Part shown: positions 6,445 through 14,868 of the stretch, one piece after another | Layout: every line of letters starts with the position of its first letter | Numbering within the stretch: position 1 is the stretch's first letter | IMG/VR virus record: IMGVR_UViG_3300021792_000015 | Coordinates: 1-24,932 of that record | Reading direction: 5' to 3' (one strand) | Source of the DNA: a virus | DNA length: 24,932 bases | Translations under genes and position numbers: made by a program | The notes under the pieces: model-generated | The model's database searches: none | The model's input: only the letters and a program-made list of their open reading frames with translations | Told to the model about the DNA's origin: nothing

Positions 6445-7704
6445 TTAAAAATCTTTTCTCCAACACCAGATAGGTTCACAAAATCGTTTATCTTCCTTTT
6501 CTTTTGATTCTTGGATTGCCTCCTCTGAATACTGTTCCGTATCCCGTGCCGTTCCAGCACCACCACTGTTTGGTCTTTTTGCCATTTCCATACCCAACGT
6601 ACCCACAAATGTCATACCTTGTTCCTTTAAGAAATCGTTCATTGGATTTGTAATCTCCAACCAACCCCTATCCGTTGACCACTTTGCGTTGGTGTACACA
6701 TCGGCGATATTAATACACATCATACCACCCTTTTTTAATGTAGGTATCATGTTTCCTAATGCCTTATGTAGAAAGTTTTTATTCCAATCATGAATATCTT
6801 TATAACGAACCCAAGATTGATTATCATCGTATGAATATCTTTCTACATTAAAATATGGTGGTGAAGTGAATACAACATCAACTGTGTTGTGATATTGAGT
6901 GAAATCAAAATCCTCGGCAGGTGCCTGATGGAAATCATATGTTTTCACGTTTTCAAAAAATCCGTTGTGTTTTGTATAAAACTCCGCCTGTTGTTTGTAG
7001 AACGGGTGGTTTTCTTTTCGTGGGTCTAATCCAATGTAATGTTTTGTGGTTTCACTTGCGAAAAATCCAGCCAATCTATCACCCCAACCCATTGAGAAAT
7101 CGAGAACGGTTTCAGCCTCGTACATATCATACAGAACTTTTGCCACATTTGGTTTGAATTGTGCACAAATATATTTCCTCAATCCTATCATGGTTCTAAT
7201 TTGTGCCTTTCCTAACTTTTTCATTTTCAAAGAATAGGCCGCCCCCATTAAAGAAATCATGAATTTTTCGGTTTTCCATGTTCTCTCCGGTCCCGGACTA
7301 ACTGAACCATCCACCGACCATCTGTTTTTCTGTTGGAAATAGTTGGATGCCGCATTTCCCGTGTTGTTCCTACTGAAATATAGTTGTTTACCCTCGTATG
7401 TATAAGGGTACCGACTTTCCGATGCCTTTCTTGGAAACCACTCACCCTCAACCAATAATTCATGGTGTTTAAATCCTTTTAATTTCATATAATCCGAATA
7501 TGCCTTCTTTTCATCAATATCAGCATACGGAATTTCATAAGTCATTAAACATTTTGCCAATTGAACCTTTACATCATCCTTTTCATACGTTTTGGTAATA
7601 TATTCCCACTGTTCCTCATTTATCTCGAAATATGGGGTCATACCATAAAACTGTTTGAAGTATGATTCTATTGGTTGAACACTATTTTCGTTCTCTTCTA
7701 ACAT
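6445..7704 (-). CDS. SPPY-type DNA methyltransferase, short form (419 aa)
   Basis: A second SAM-dependent DNA amino-methyltransferase. Motif I is LDFSMGWGDR (201-210), LDP at 226-228 is the AdoMet-ribose side acidic region, and motif IV is TSPPYFNVERY (280-290), followed by CINIADVYTN and a C-terminal MAKRPNSGG. Order is I then IV with ~75 residues between. The N-terminal 190 residues show no known motif and probably contain substrate recognition. It shares the catalytic block with the 546-aa enzyme, so one duplicated from the other or both came from one source. It probably methylates phage DNA, and overwriting a host restriction site is the simplest role. It starts 17 nt after the HD-domain gene, in the same operon. 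Confidence 0.82.
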   Translation of the reverse strand: MLEENENSVQPIESYFKQFYGMTPYFEINEEQWEYITKTYEKDDVKVQLAKCLMTYEIPYADIDEKKAYSDYMKLKGFKHHELLVEGEWFPRKASESRYPYTYEGKQLYFSRNNTGNAASNYFQQKNRWSVDGSVSPGPERTWKTEKFMISLMGAAYSLKMKKLGKAQIRTMIGLRKYICAQFKPNVAKVLYDMYEAETVLDFSMGWGDRLAGFFASETTKHYIGLDPRKENHPFYKQQAEFYTKHNGFFENVKTYDFHQAPAEDFDFTQYHNTVDVVFTSPPYFNVERYSYDDNQSWVRYKDIHDWNKNFLHKALGNMIPTLKKGGMMCINIADVYTNAKWSTDRGWLEITNPMNDFLKEQGMTFVGTLGMEMAKRPNSGGAGTARDTEQYSEEAIQESKEKEDKRFCEPIWCWRKDF

Positions 7705-7721
7705 AACTTTAGTTTTGTTTA

Positions 7722-8390
7722 TTAAAATGGAGCACCATCATCCTCGATTAAATCGTTATATCTTTCAACAACGGTACTCATGTGGTCTGCCCAATGTAAT
7801 ACGTAAGGTAAGTTTGTTGGAATACTAATCCCAGGCTTAAATGATTTTAGATACTTCATATTATCTTCATCATAAATACCATCAGTCAATTTTATTCCAT
7901 ACCACTCGGTGTCTGAAATCTTAATACCAAACTCTTGTAATGTTTGGAATGTTCTATCCGTGTGTGACATATATGGTAAATCCGGATTCGGGATGTAAAT
8001 CTTACCTTGATTTTGAACGTGCCAATCCGATGGATTTTTTACGTAACCCATCATCCCTACTTTACCAAGTTTACCCAAATCATGGTGTAGAGCAGAAAAA
8101 ATCAACTCTTCATCAGTGTAGTTTTTTACCCCTCCACTGTTTACGAAAAGTTGAGAAAACGACATTGCGTGTTTTGCTACATTCATAACATGGTCAATAT
8201 AACCACCATCATACGTACTGTGAAATCCCTTTGTTCCACTTGCTGGTGATAATATTAAGTTTGACCCCAACTGTTCCATTGAGTACATATGTTGAAGTTT
8301 TTCAAGTCTTTCACCACTGAAAACTTTCTCAATAATACCCATGAATTTGTTGTAATTTTGTTCCAACTCGTGGTCGGTGTATTGTTTCAT
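7722..8390 (-). CDS. HD-domain phosphohydrolase
   Basis: A metal-dependent phosphohydrolase of the HD superfamily, 222 residues. The metal ligands are visible in order: H67 (GGYIDHVMNV), H103-D104 (SALHHDLGKLG) and D202 (HWADHMS). The N-terminal half carries helices typical of HD domains. Substrate is unknown; HD proteins of this size in phages include 5'-nucleotidases and nucleotide or oligonucleotide hydrolases. It lies between the thioredoxin/reductase group and a methyltransferase, which would suit nucleotide metabolism, but that is inference. Confidence 0.8.
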   Translation of the reverse strand: MKQYTDHELEQNYNKFMGIIEKVFSGERLEKLQHMYSMEQLGSNLILSPASGTKGFHSTYDGGYIDHVMNVAKHAMSFSQLFVNSGGVKNYTDEELIFSALHHDLGKLGKVGMMGYVKNPSDWHVQNQGKIYIPNPDLPYMSHTDRTFQTLQEFGIKISDTEWYGIKLTDGIYDEDNMKYLKSFKPGISIPTNLPYVLHWADHMSTVVERYNDLIEDDGAPF

Positions 8391-8405
8391 AACTTATTTG
8401 TTTTT

Positions 8406-8627
8406 TTAATTAATTGATTCTTGTTTCTTTCGTGTGTACATAAATGTTCCAAATACAATTCCAACTGCACCTAATAACAAAATGTAATCATCAATTGGTG
8501 CATGACATCCATGATGTCCTTTTTGTCCATACACATCCCACATATGTCCATATTGTTTTCCCGATTTGGGTTGAGAAATTAAACTCATTGACACCATCAA
8601 CAATGTTCCTAATAATATTTTTTTCAT
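8406..8627 (-). CDS. Small exported membrane protein, 73 aa
   Basis: It begins with a signal-peptide-like segment (MKKILLGTLLMVSMSLISQ), then a short His/Gly-rich loop (GHMWDVYGQKGHHGCHAP) and a transmembrane helix (DDYILLLGAVGIVFGTFMY) ending in a basic tail (TRKKQ). The layout predicts insertion with the His/Cys loop outside and the tail inside. I recall small Bacteroidota proteins with PIDDYILLL-type C-termini, so it may be host-derived; the job could be envelope modification or superinfection exclusion, but nothing in the sequence decides. It has its own promoter so close that the message is probably leaderless. Confidence 0.7.
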   Translation of the reverse strand: MKKILLGTLLMVSMSLISQPKSGKQYGHMWDVYGQKGHHGCHAPIDDYILLLGAVGIVFGTFMYTRKKQESIN

Positions 8628-8631
8628 AGTT

Positions 8632-8663
8632 CAAATATAAGAATTAATTTTGAGAAATCCAAG
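8632..8663 (-). promoter_or_regulatory. Promoter giving a leaderless message
   Basis: CTTG, 20 nt, TATATTTG on the minus strand. Only four bases (AACT) separate the -7 box from the ATG at 8627, so transcription should begin at or next to the start codon. Confidence 0.7.
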
Positions 8664-8681
8664 TGAAATCTCATTTATTTT

Positions 8682-8855
8682 TTAAATATGAGTCCACGTT
8701 TTTCTTTCTATGATTGATTTAACGTTCCACATACTTATATTGAAATTTTGGGAGAGCACTTTTCGTGAAACTCCCATTTTTGCAAGTTCACGTATTAACC
8801 TAACATCTTCATTTGTTAATTTAGAATTAGGGTGTAACTCTCCAACTAATCTCAT
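8682..8855 (-). CDS. Small helix-turn-helix protein, 57 aa
   Basis: An ATG ORF that starts one base after the thioredoxin stop codon. It reads MRLVGELHPNSKLTNEDV, then RLIRELAKMGVSRKVLSQNF, then NISMWNVKSIIERKTWTHI. The pattern HPN-KLT-EDV--IREL---GVS---L---F-IS---V--I---KTW is the DNA-binding tail commonly fused to HNH homing endonucleases in phages. Here no HNH nuclease precedes it, so it is either a stand-alone DNA-binding protein or the surviving end of an eroded homing endonuclease. The clean frame and tight junction with thioredoxin argue that it is expressed. Confidence 0.75.
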   Translation of the reverse strand: MRLVGELHPNSKLTNEDVRLIRELAKMGVSRKVLSQNFNISMWNVKSIIERKTWTHI

Positions 8856-8856
8856 A

Positions 8857-9117
8857 TTACTTATAACTATTGATTAATGAACTGTAAACTGCATATGGTT
8901 TTGCCCCAACTACTCGTTCAACCTCTCTATTACCCTTTACGAAAATAACCGCCGGTATATTTCTAATATTGAATGTTTCTGCTAATGCTGGATCATTATC
9001 AACATCAAATGAAATTATATCCACATCAGGATAATTCTGTTTCAACTCCTCAATTATTGGATCTACCATTCTACATGGTCCACACCAAGTAGCACCACCT
9101 TTGTAAACTTTTAACAT
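8857..9117 (-). CDS. trx: Thioredoxin
   Basis: A short thioredoxin-fold protein of 86 residues with the active-site WCGPC near residues 12-16, the conserved cis-proline region NIPAVIFVKG and the central Asp strand (DVDIISFDVDND). It is shorter than bacterial TrxA (~105), missing the first strand and helix as phage thioredoxins often do. It follows the ribonucleotide reductase gene by 47 nt in the same orientation. It most likely reduces the C-terminal CxxxxC disulfide of that enzyme after each turnover. Confidence 0.92.
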   Translation of the reverse strand: MLKVYKGGATWCGPCRMVDPIIEELKQNYPDVDIISFDVDNDPALAETFNIRNIPAVIFVKGNREVERVVGAKPYAVYSSLINSYK

Positions 9118-9164
9118 AATTTCTATTTATTTTATACGGGAACTATATTTCAAGTTCCCATTTA

Positions 9165-11387
9165 TTAACTTACTTCACAACCACCACCTGCACATGCCGC
9201 CTCAATATTTGCCGCGTTTGCCATGGCCTCTGTACTGAAATCTACGATTGACCAATCAATTGGTTTTGCCTCATTTTTCAGTTTGTTATATTTGTGTAAT
9301 ATCGTAACCTCTTTCAAACAACGAACCGCCTTTTCTAAATCACCTTGTGTGTAGTTTTTTGCGAACTTTTTTAATCTACGTACCCAATCTCGTTTCTTGT
9401 TTTTATCAAGTTTAACCATCAAATCTTCCGACTCTTTTGGTCTCGATATTGTGTTATATCTCGCCGCATCCGTTGCTTTCCATATATGATCAAAAACTTT
9501 CAACCCATCCGTAATCAATCCAGATGCTAAAACCGCCGCATCTCCATACTCTTGTACCAATTCTTCCGGTGTTTTCACTGTTTGAAATGGTGCATCCGCA
9601 AACTCCAATTCACCGTATGTTGATAATAGAGAAACTCCGGTAAATATATCTCGGTTATCCCAAATATAATCTCTTACCTCATCCCATTGGTCAGGGGCAA
9701 CTGAAATCGTGTTTGAAACATTGTGATTTATCTCGATTCCATCAGTTGTTGGATCTACCGTTCCAGGTATAATCCAATGTTTTTGAACTATCTTTACCGC
9801 TTCTAGTTGCTTAACCCCCAATAAATCTTTCTTAAATTTAGAATTTGGATTTGGTTTAATTGCAAATGCGATATTATCATCAGTTTTACTTGTTGTACTA
9901 GGTGTTACAGCGAATGGATTAACCTTTCTTACTTCAGCAACTCCAATTTCATACTTGTTTGCCTTGATATTTCTAATATATCTAGGTGCATGTTCCCCAT
10001 GAATACCACTAGCCGTTCCAAGTAAAATTGAACTGTTACCGGCTGGTTTTATTGCCGTTGTACGTTTTGCATGATTAATACCAAGAATATCGGCAACCAT
10101 TGCATTGGTTTCGTTTACAATTTGTGCCCCTTTCTCCAATACTTCCGGATCTAATAACACATCGGGATTATTCATAACACCCGTGATTGAAACTCCGATA
10201 AGTGCATCACGTTCGATAATCTTTTGAGTCCATTCGGAAACATATTTGAAATCCGTGTACCCAGCTTGAAGTGTTCCCACGATTGATGCCATTTTTGATG
10301 CCTTGTAGAAATCATCAGGAGTTTTTATTTTTCCCCCATTTATCTCCGTAAGGTTACAAACGGACCAACCTGAATGTTTTACTCCATTTTCATCTACGAA
10401 ATACGGTAACATACCAATCTCGAAACATGGATTATACATAATATCACGATGTTTCACGATTGCAAATCCAGGCTCACCTACACTTTTTACAGATTCAATA
10501 ATCTTACTGAAATCATCTTTCTCGGCCAAATCTTGAATAATTACGGCTGAATTGTTAGACATTGCCCTCTGTGGTTCACTATCCCAATAATTTCCGATTT
10601 TTGCGTTTAACATTTCATCATCGAAAATATCGAATAACACAAGTACCGCACTTCTTCTTACTCCTCCTGATAATACTGCCTCTGCCTCATACATCGCAAT
10701 ATCATATACATCAATTGGTTTTAATCTATCATTACCCTTGATTGATAATGCCGTGTCGATTTTGTTACGAATTTTCTCGATTGATTCACGTAACCCATCA
10801 GGTCCCGGAGCCAAAAATTGACCAGCAATTTCAGAACCCGCTGGTCTAATTCTACTGTAATCGAATAAAACTGTTGGTGAATTTTTATTGAAATACGAAT
10901 CCATTAATATTTGAACCGCATCTGCCCAACCCTCAATTGAGTCCGGAATTTCAAACGTTATAGTTCGGTCAATTGGTTTGTAGATTGATGGTAACTTATC
11001 AATGTGATGTTTTTGTACCGAAATTCCCGCACCAACTCCATTTAGTAAAACATACATCAATTCTCCGAATACCTCTCTTCTATCCATGAATGTTGAACTA
11101 CAATTATATGCCTTGAAGTTGTGTTTGAAAATACCGGTTGTTGTGTCAGCTGAAGCGAATTGTCTGAAACGTTGTGCTGAAAGAAATACTTTTGTTGCCT
11201 CTCCGGCCTCTACATAATTAAGTAAACTACGCAATTCCTCATTATCAACGTTTTTATACTTCTCACGGTGCATCTCATAAATACGATGTACCGATTCAGT
11301 CCAAGTTTCCTTTGTTCCATCCGGTTTACGTTGTGCATATTTGGTGATATTGTTATAATCACCCATTATTCTACTGTTGTCTCTCAT
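9165..11387 (-). CDS. nrdJ: Class II (adenosylcobalamin-dependent) ribonucleotide reductase, monomeric type
   Basis: It converts ribonucleotides to deoxyribonucleotides for phage DNA synthesis, using a coenzyme-B12-derived radical. Length (740 aa) matches the monomeric Lactobacillus leichmannii RTPR (739). Key residues by analogy: C96 in YNCSS (redox partner, RTPR C119), NPCFE at 319-323 (C321 thiyl radical and E323, RTPR C408/E410), C344 in VCNLTEI (RTPR C419), GGVRRSA at 241-247, and the C-terminal redox pair C732 and C737 in CAGGGC (RTPR C731/C736). No radical-generating partner gene (NrdB, NrdG) is seen, as expected for class II. Activity would depend on host cobalamin. A GNRA-capped hairpin lies 23 nt upstream of the start and thioredoxin follows. 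Confidence 0.93.
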   Translation of the reverse strand: MRDNSRIMGDYNNITKYAQRKPDGTKETWTESVHRIYEMHREKYKNVDNEELRSLLNYVEAGEATKVFLSAQRFRQFASADTTTGIFKHNFKAYNCSSTFMDRREVFGELMYVLLNGVGAGISVQKHHIDKLPSIYKPIDRTITFEIPDSIEGWADAVQILMDSYFNKNSPTVLFDYSRIRPAGSEIAGQFLAPGPDGLRESIEKIRNKIDTALSIKGNDRLKPIDVYDIAMYEAEAVLSGGVRRSAVLVLFDIFDDEMLNAKIGNYWDSEPQRAMSNNSAVIIQDLAEKDDFSKIIESVKSVGEPGFAIVKHRDIMYNPCFEIGMLPYFVDENGVKHSGWSVCNLTEINGGKIKTPDDFYKASKMASIVGTLQAGYTDFKYVSEWTQKIIERDALIGVSITGVMNNPDVLLDPEVLEKGAQIVNETNAMVADILGINHAKRTTAIKPAGNSSILLGTASGIHGEHAPRYIRNIKANKYEIGVAEVRKVNPFAVTPSTTSKTDDNIAFAIKPNPNSKFKKDLLGVKQLEAVKIVQKHWIIPGTVDPTTDGIEINHNVSNTISVAPDQWDEVRDYIWDNRDIFTGVSLLSTYGELEFADAPFQTVKTPEELVQEYGDAAVLASGLITDGLKVFDHIWKATDAARYNTISRPKESEDLMVKLDKNKKRDWVRRLKKFAKNYTQGDLEKAVRCLKEVTILHKYNKLKNEAKPIDWSIVDFSTEAMANAANIEAACAGGGCEVS

Positions 11388-11409
11388 TATTTTATCAATT
11401 AAAACTCAA

Positions 11410-11437
11410 AATTTCGAGTGGTTTCCCACCCGAAATT
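11410..11437 (-). terminator. GNRA-tetraloop hairpin between H1-like gene and nrdJ
   Basis: In minus-strand RNA AATTTCGGGTGG pairs with CCACTCGAAATT over 12 bp (one G.U) around a GAAA tetraloop. It begins 17 nt after the stop of the H1-like gene and is followed by TTGAGTTTT. It may end transcription of the small upstream gene, or protect/process the nrdJ message. Confidence 0.65.
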
Positions 11438-11454
11438 ATTTAATTTACGTTACA

Positions 11455-11640
11455 TTATCCCTCAATCACGGCCTTATCCTCAGCAACACTCGCCTTACGA
11501 TATTCCGAAATTAATTTCTTAATCTCTCCTGCTGATTTTCTTGCTCTTTGGTGAGCTGATTTTGAACGTTTTTCATGGTTTAATTTTAACTCATTGAATA
11601 ATGATTCCAATTGTTCAAATAATTCATCTGATCTTTTCAT
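11455..11640 (-). CDS. Histone-H1-like small helical protein, 61 aa
   Basis: A 61-residue, Lys/Arg-rich, all-helical protein (MKRSDELFEQLESLF, KRSKSAHQRARKSAGEIKKL, ISEYRKASVAEDKA). The spacing and composition resemble the short histone-H1/Hc1-like proteins of Bacteroidota (MK-F-ELK-L--SLE, AAGTRVRKGMQDLK), in which a conserved Arg-Lys helix binds DNA. Here it would coat or bend phage or host DNA. It is preceded by a small hairpin (CCACG/CGTGG, 11663-11679) in a 103-nt gap. Confidence 0.55.
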   Translation of the reverse strand: MKRSDELFEQLESLFNELKLNHEKRSKSAHQRARKSAGEIKKLISEYRKASVAEDKAVIEG

Positions 11641-11742
11641 ATCTTCTTTTTTTTAAATTTCCCACGATTTATCCGTGGATTAATAACTATACTAATTTTC
11701 AGTTTACATCACAAAAATAATGATAATTTTATTCTATACGAA

Positions 11743-12117
11743 TTATTTAAAAAACTTATCGAAACCACTTTCCTCCTTTTTTACCATATCTCTAACTGAA
11801 ATCTTTGGTTTTAATTTTAATTTTCTAGGTTTAGTTGGTTTTTCCTTACGATTTGTTTTTACGGTACTTTCATCATTTTTTTGTATAGACTGTTTTGGTT
11901 TATATTTTTTTGTTTTTCGTTTTTTTGGTTTTGGTTCCTCTTGTACAGTTTCCGGATAAAACTTTTTCTGTAAATATTCTCTCATAGATTTAACTTCAGC
12001 CAATCGTAATTTCTTGTGCTTTTGTGTGGAATTGAAGTTACCCTGAACATTAAATTCAACATAATCTAAAAACTCCATTCCATTCTTATAACTACAATTC
12101 TGAATATAAACTTTCAT
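11743..12117 (-). CDS. Lys-rich protein with possible clamp-binding tail (124 aa)
   Basis: The N-terminal ~55 residues form a small folded region (MKVYIQNCSYKNGMEF, then LRLAEVKSMREYLQKKFYP). The rest is a disordered, strongly basic linker (repeats of KPKKRKTKK, KPTKPRKLKLKPK) ending in a short motif GFDKFFK. Such a hydrophobic tip after a flexible arm resembles clamp-binding peptides of T4-like proteins (polymerase, gp33, gp55). Its ATG overlaps the helicase stop codon by one base (TAATG), so it is translationally coupled to the helicase. It could be a helicase accessory or late-transcription co-activator; neither is shown. Confidence 0.65.
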   Translation of the reverse strand: MKVYIQNCSYKNGMEFLDYVEFNVQGNFNSTQKHKKLRLAEVKSMREYLQKKFYPETVQEEPKPKKRKTKKYKPKQSIQKNDESTVKTNRKEKPTKPRKLKLKPKISVRDMVKKEESGFDKFFK

Positions 12118-13466
12118 TATCCAAGTGAATTAAGGTATTTTTGTTTTAATAATTTCTTTTGTGTTTGTGCACCCGCATCAGAATCGTTTGTACTATTCAT
12201 ACCGTTTTCCGATGAACCATCAAAAACTTCAATTGTACCGGTGTAGGTATCCATTTTACAAGGAAATGTTATACCATCAGGTCCAAATCTATTTTTCATA
12301 ACATGGGCCCGTGCCGTGTTGTTTATCTTATCTTTCGCCTTTCTACTCCAACTCATGATGAAATCGGCATTCATTACTTTGGCGTATGAGTCTGCAACTT
12401 TATCTGCCTCGATTACATCACTATCAATTGCTGAACGATTCGTTTGACTTGCAGTCCAAATAGGTATTTGTAATTCTCCACCCATTCCACGTAATTCAAT
12501 GTAAACTCCACCTTGTTCCTGATATGTTGAGTCCGAACTTACACCATCCGATTTTAACAAGTCGGCATAATCCAAAATAATCAAATCCGGTTTATTTCCT
12601 GATGAAATTAATTTCTCAATGTGGTTTTTTAGTTTCATAACCCCCACACCCTTTGGTGGAAAATACTTAATCAAGAGTGAACCCTTTAATTGATCTATCT
12701 TAGACTTAACAATATCCGACTTCTCTTTCAAATCACTCGATGGTATATTTGAAAATATAGTGTCATACCTCGCCCCAACATAATATTCCGAAAGTTCCAT
12801 TGTATAATGTACAACCGATAACCCATTTTTAACCGCCTCGGCTCCGATATGTGTTAAAATCCATGTTTTTCCGACTCCCGATGGAGCGACCACAACTCCA
12901 AGTTCTCCAGGACCAAGACCACCACCCATTAAATCATTTATCACATCCCAATGTGTTGGAATTACATCCCTATCATCTTCTTTAGCACGTTCATCGAAAT
13001 CATTAATATAATCATGTCCCAAATCCAAGTTTACACCCGCTTTTAAGGCCTCATCTACTAAAGTTTTAATTTTATCATACGAACCGGCCTTTAATAAATC
13101 AACCGATTTAAGTATAACATTTTTTAGATTTTGATTAATACAAAATGATTTGAACTCATCTTTAATAAAATCCAAATTCAATTTATCAATATCCTTATAA
13201 ATTACTTTAAGTTGATTAACTATATTAGTTTGCATTACCGTATCCGTAACCTGTGACACCTTAACCTTGAACACTGTCAAATCAGGTGGTTTTCGGTACA
13301 TCTTGTGGTAATCCAAAATCTCACCGACTATCCATTTATCAACATCAGATTCAAAATGTTCCTCTAAAATGATGTCTGAAAGTGTATCTAAAAATGTTGG
13401 GTCTGTTAGAAGTGCGGCAAGAACCTGTGCCTGGAAATTACTACCAAATTTTTCTAATGTATCCAT
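12117..13466 (-). CDS. 41: Replicative DNA helicase, DnaB/T4 gp41-like
   Basis: A RecA-fold hexameric 5'-3' helicase, 449 residues. The N-terminal domain (1-150) is helical with a linker, and the ATPase core has Walker A APSGVGKT (194-201), a Walker-B strand LIILDYADLL (295-304) and ASQTNRSAID (sensor/H4 region). It would unwind the fork ahead of the split polymerase and interact with a primase not seen in this window. It starts 3 nt after the exonuclease stop and is coupled to the 124-aa gene, making one replication operon. Confidence 0.92.
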   Translation of the reverse strand: MDTLEKFGSNFQAQVLAALLTDPTFLDTLSDIILEEHFESDVDKWIVGEILDYHKMYRKPPDLTVFKVKVSQVTDTVMQTNIVNQLKVIYKDIDKLNLDFIKDEFKSFCINQNLKNVILKSVDLLKAGSYDKIKTLVDEALKAGVNLDLGHDYINDFDERAKEDDRDVIPTHWDVINDLMGGGLGPGELGVVVAPSGVGKTWILTHIGAEAVKNGLSVVHYTMELSEYYVGARYDTIFSNIPSSDLKEKSDIVKSKIDQLKGSLLIKYFPPKGVGVMKLKNHIEKLISSGNKPDLIILDYADLLKSDGVSSDSTYQEQGGVYIELRGMGGELQIPIWTASQTNRSAIDSDVIEADKVADSYAKVMNADFIMSWSRKAKDKINNTARAHVMKNRFGPDGITFPCKMDTYTGTIEVFDGSSENGMNSTNDSDAGAQTQKKLLKQKYLNSLG

Positions 13467-13469
13467 ATT

Positions 13470-14522
13470 TTAATTATCCGTTATAAGTGTCTCAAATGTG
13501 TCACGTAACCACCCATGTAAGTTTTTCGTGAATTTATCCGATACACCATATTTTGTAACAAGTTTCATAAACTCGATTTTGTTTAATTTCTTTATTGGTT
13601 CATCATAAGTAGATAAAATATTCATTTTTACCGGTCCTGAAATTAATGGTTCTTTTAATTGCATCAATTTCTCGTTCCTCGATATGATGTCCTTTGATTC
13701 CAATATGGTTTTATATAATTTTACCTTACTACCCGATTTTTCTTCGGTCAATTTTAGGAAATCATCAACCGTTAATTCTTCATCCATTGTAATCTCCGGA
13801 AAACGTTTCACCAATGTTTTCAATCCTACACCATTCACTCCTGGGATCTCATCCGAAACATCACCATCCAAAACTCTAAATAATAATAAGTTTTTAGGTC
13901 GAATACCACCGAATTGGGAAATTACTTCATCTACACCAACCATTAACTTTTTCGTTGGTGACCAAACTGTAATATCCTCATTTACCAATTGTAGGAAATC
14001 CTTATCCGTACTCATGATAACTCCCTTTTCACCCGGTTTCAATAAATATTGGATTATATATGCCATTACATCATCGGCCTCAACCCCATCGTAAATCATG
14101 GTAGTAACCGGTAAAACATGTAGAAACTCGGTCAACCACGAAAATTGTCGTTTCATAGATTCTCGCTCATCCTCAACAGTCATTAACTCATGATATGAAC
14201 GATTTACTCGTAACTTATTTTTACCTCGTTTCGATTTATATCCTGAATATATGTTCTTTCTCCCACGTGACCCGTCTTTTCCATCAAATACGATTATTAC
14301 CCTCGTTGGTTTTACTTCTTTTATTGCCTTTCCGATTGACATTAAAACATTGGTAACACCAGCAACATGGTCACCGTTATCATTCATAGTTGGAATAGAA
14401 CTCCAATTACGAATGAACGTATTCAATCCATCAATTACCAAAACTTTATCATTTTTTTCACGTGATTTCCAAGACTCTCCATCTTTTATCTCACTGAAAA
14501 ATTGGGCATATCTTTTATCCAT
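13470..14522 (-). CDS. rnh: 5'-3' exonuclease / RNase H (T4 Rnh-like)
   Basis: A FEN-family nuclease that removes RNA primers and flaps. Metal ligands appear in order: D31 (VLVIDGLN), D80 (VIIVFDGKDG), E148/D150/D151 (DGVEADDVM), D173/D175 (STDKDF), D219/D221/D224 (LDGDVSDEIPGVNGVG). The last group is followed by the helix-hairpin-helix GVNGVGLKT. At 350 residues it is a little longer than T4 RNase H (305). It heads a unit with the helicase and the Lys-rich protein, driven by a perfect consensus promoter at 14547-14577. Confidence 0.92.
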   Translation of the reverse strand: MDKRYAQFFSEIKDGESWKSREKNDKVLVIDGLNTFIRNWSSIPTMNDNGDHVAGVTNVLMSIGKAIKEVKPTRVIIVFDGKDGSRGRKNIYSGYKSKRGKNKLRVNRSYHELMTVEDERESMKRQFSWLTEFLHVLPVTTMIYDGVEADDVMAYIIQYLLKPGEKGVIMSTDKDFLQLVNEDITVWSPTKKLMVGVDEVISQFGGIRPKNLLLFRVLDGDVSDEIPGVNGVGLKTLVKRFPEITMDEELTVDDFLKLTEEKSGSKVKLYKTILESKDIISRNEKLMQLKEPLISGPVKMNILSTYDEPIKKLNKIEFMKLVTKYGVSDKFTKNLHGWLRDTFETLITDN

Positions 14523-14546
14523 ATTCTTATCATTAATTATTTACAT

Positions 14547-14577
14547 CAAATATACGAAAATTATTTTAACAATCAAA
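14547..14577 (-). promoter_or_regulatory. Promoter for the exonuclease-helicase operon
   Basis: TTTG, 19 nt, TATATTTG on the minus strand, with the -7 box 24 nt before the exonuclease ATG. Confidence 0.8.
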
Positions 14578-14582
14578 ATGTT

Positions 14583-14864
14583 TTAACAATTAATTTTCTC
14601 TTTTTTGATTATTTCAATGGCATCATCAAGGGCATTATCAGCACACCTCCTTAACATTTCAATCTGTGGTTTATCATCTACCGACAATTGAACTGTTTTA
14701 TTTGACATGAAAACTTCAACTAAAAAATTGTGAACATTGCCGTTTGGACTTTGTTCGTAATAGTCGTTCTCAACCATTGCCTCATGAACGTTCCTGATGA
14801 TTTGTAGTCTACCTCTCTCGGTTTCGGAATAATGCCTTAGCATCTTTAAAAATAGTTTCTTCAT
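14583..14864 (-). CDS. Hypothetical 93-aa protein
   Basis: I chose the ATG at 14862-14864 (MKKLFLKMLRHYSETERGRL). A TTG start six codons upstream would lie within the promoter -7 box. The protein is mostly helical: RGRLQIIRNVHEAMVENDYYEQSPNGNVHNFL, then KPQIEMLRRCADNALDDAIEIIKKE. It resembles short conserved phage proteins, but no function is known to me. It sits between uvsX and the exonuclease with its own promoter; the -7 box ends 4 nt before the ATG, so the message is probably leaderless. Confidence 0.7.
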   Translation of the reverse strand: MKKLFLKMLRHYSETERGRLQIIRNVHEAMVENDYYEQSPNGNVHNFLVEVFMSNKTVQLSVDDKPQIEMLRRCADNALDDAIEIIKKEKINC

Positions 14865-14868
14865 TTTG

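Noticed and set aside
6429-6608. N-terminal extension of the 72-aa protein to 132 residues
   Set aside because: The extra part overlaps the methyltransferase gene and has shadow-frame composition; an ATG with a normal leader follows.
13684-14094. Plus-strand ORF of 136 codons
   Set aside because: It lies opposite the 5'-3' exonuclease gene, whose catalytic residues are all present; the plus-strand frame has no recognisable features.
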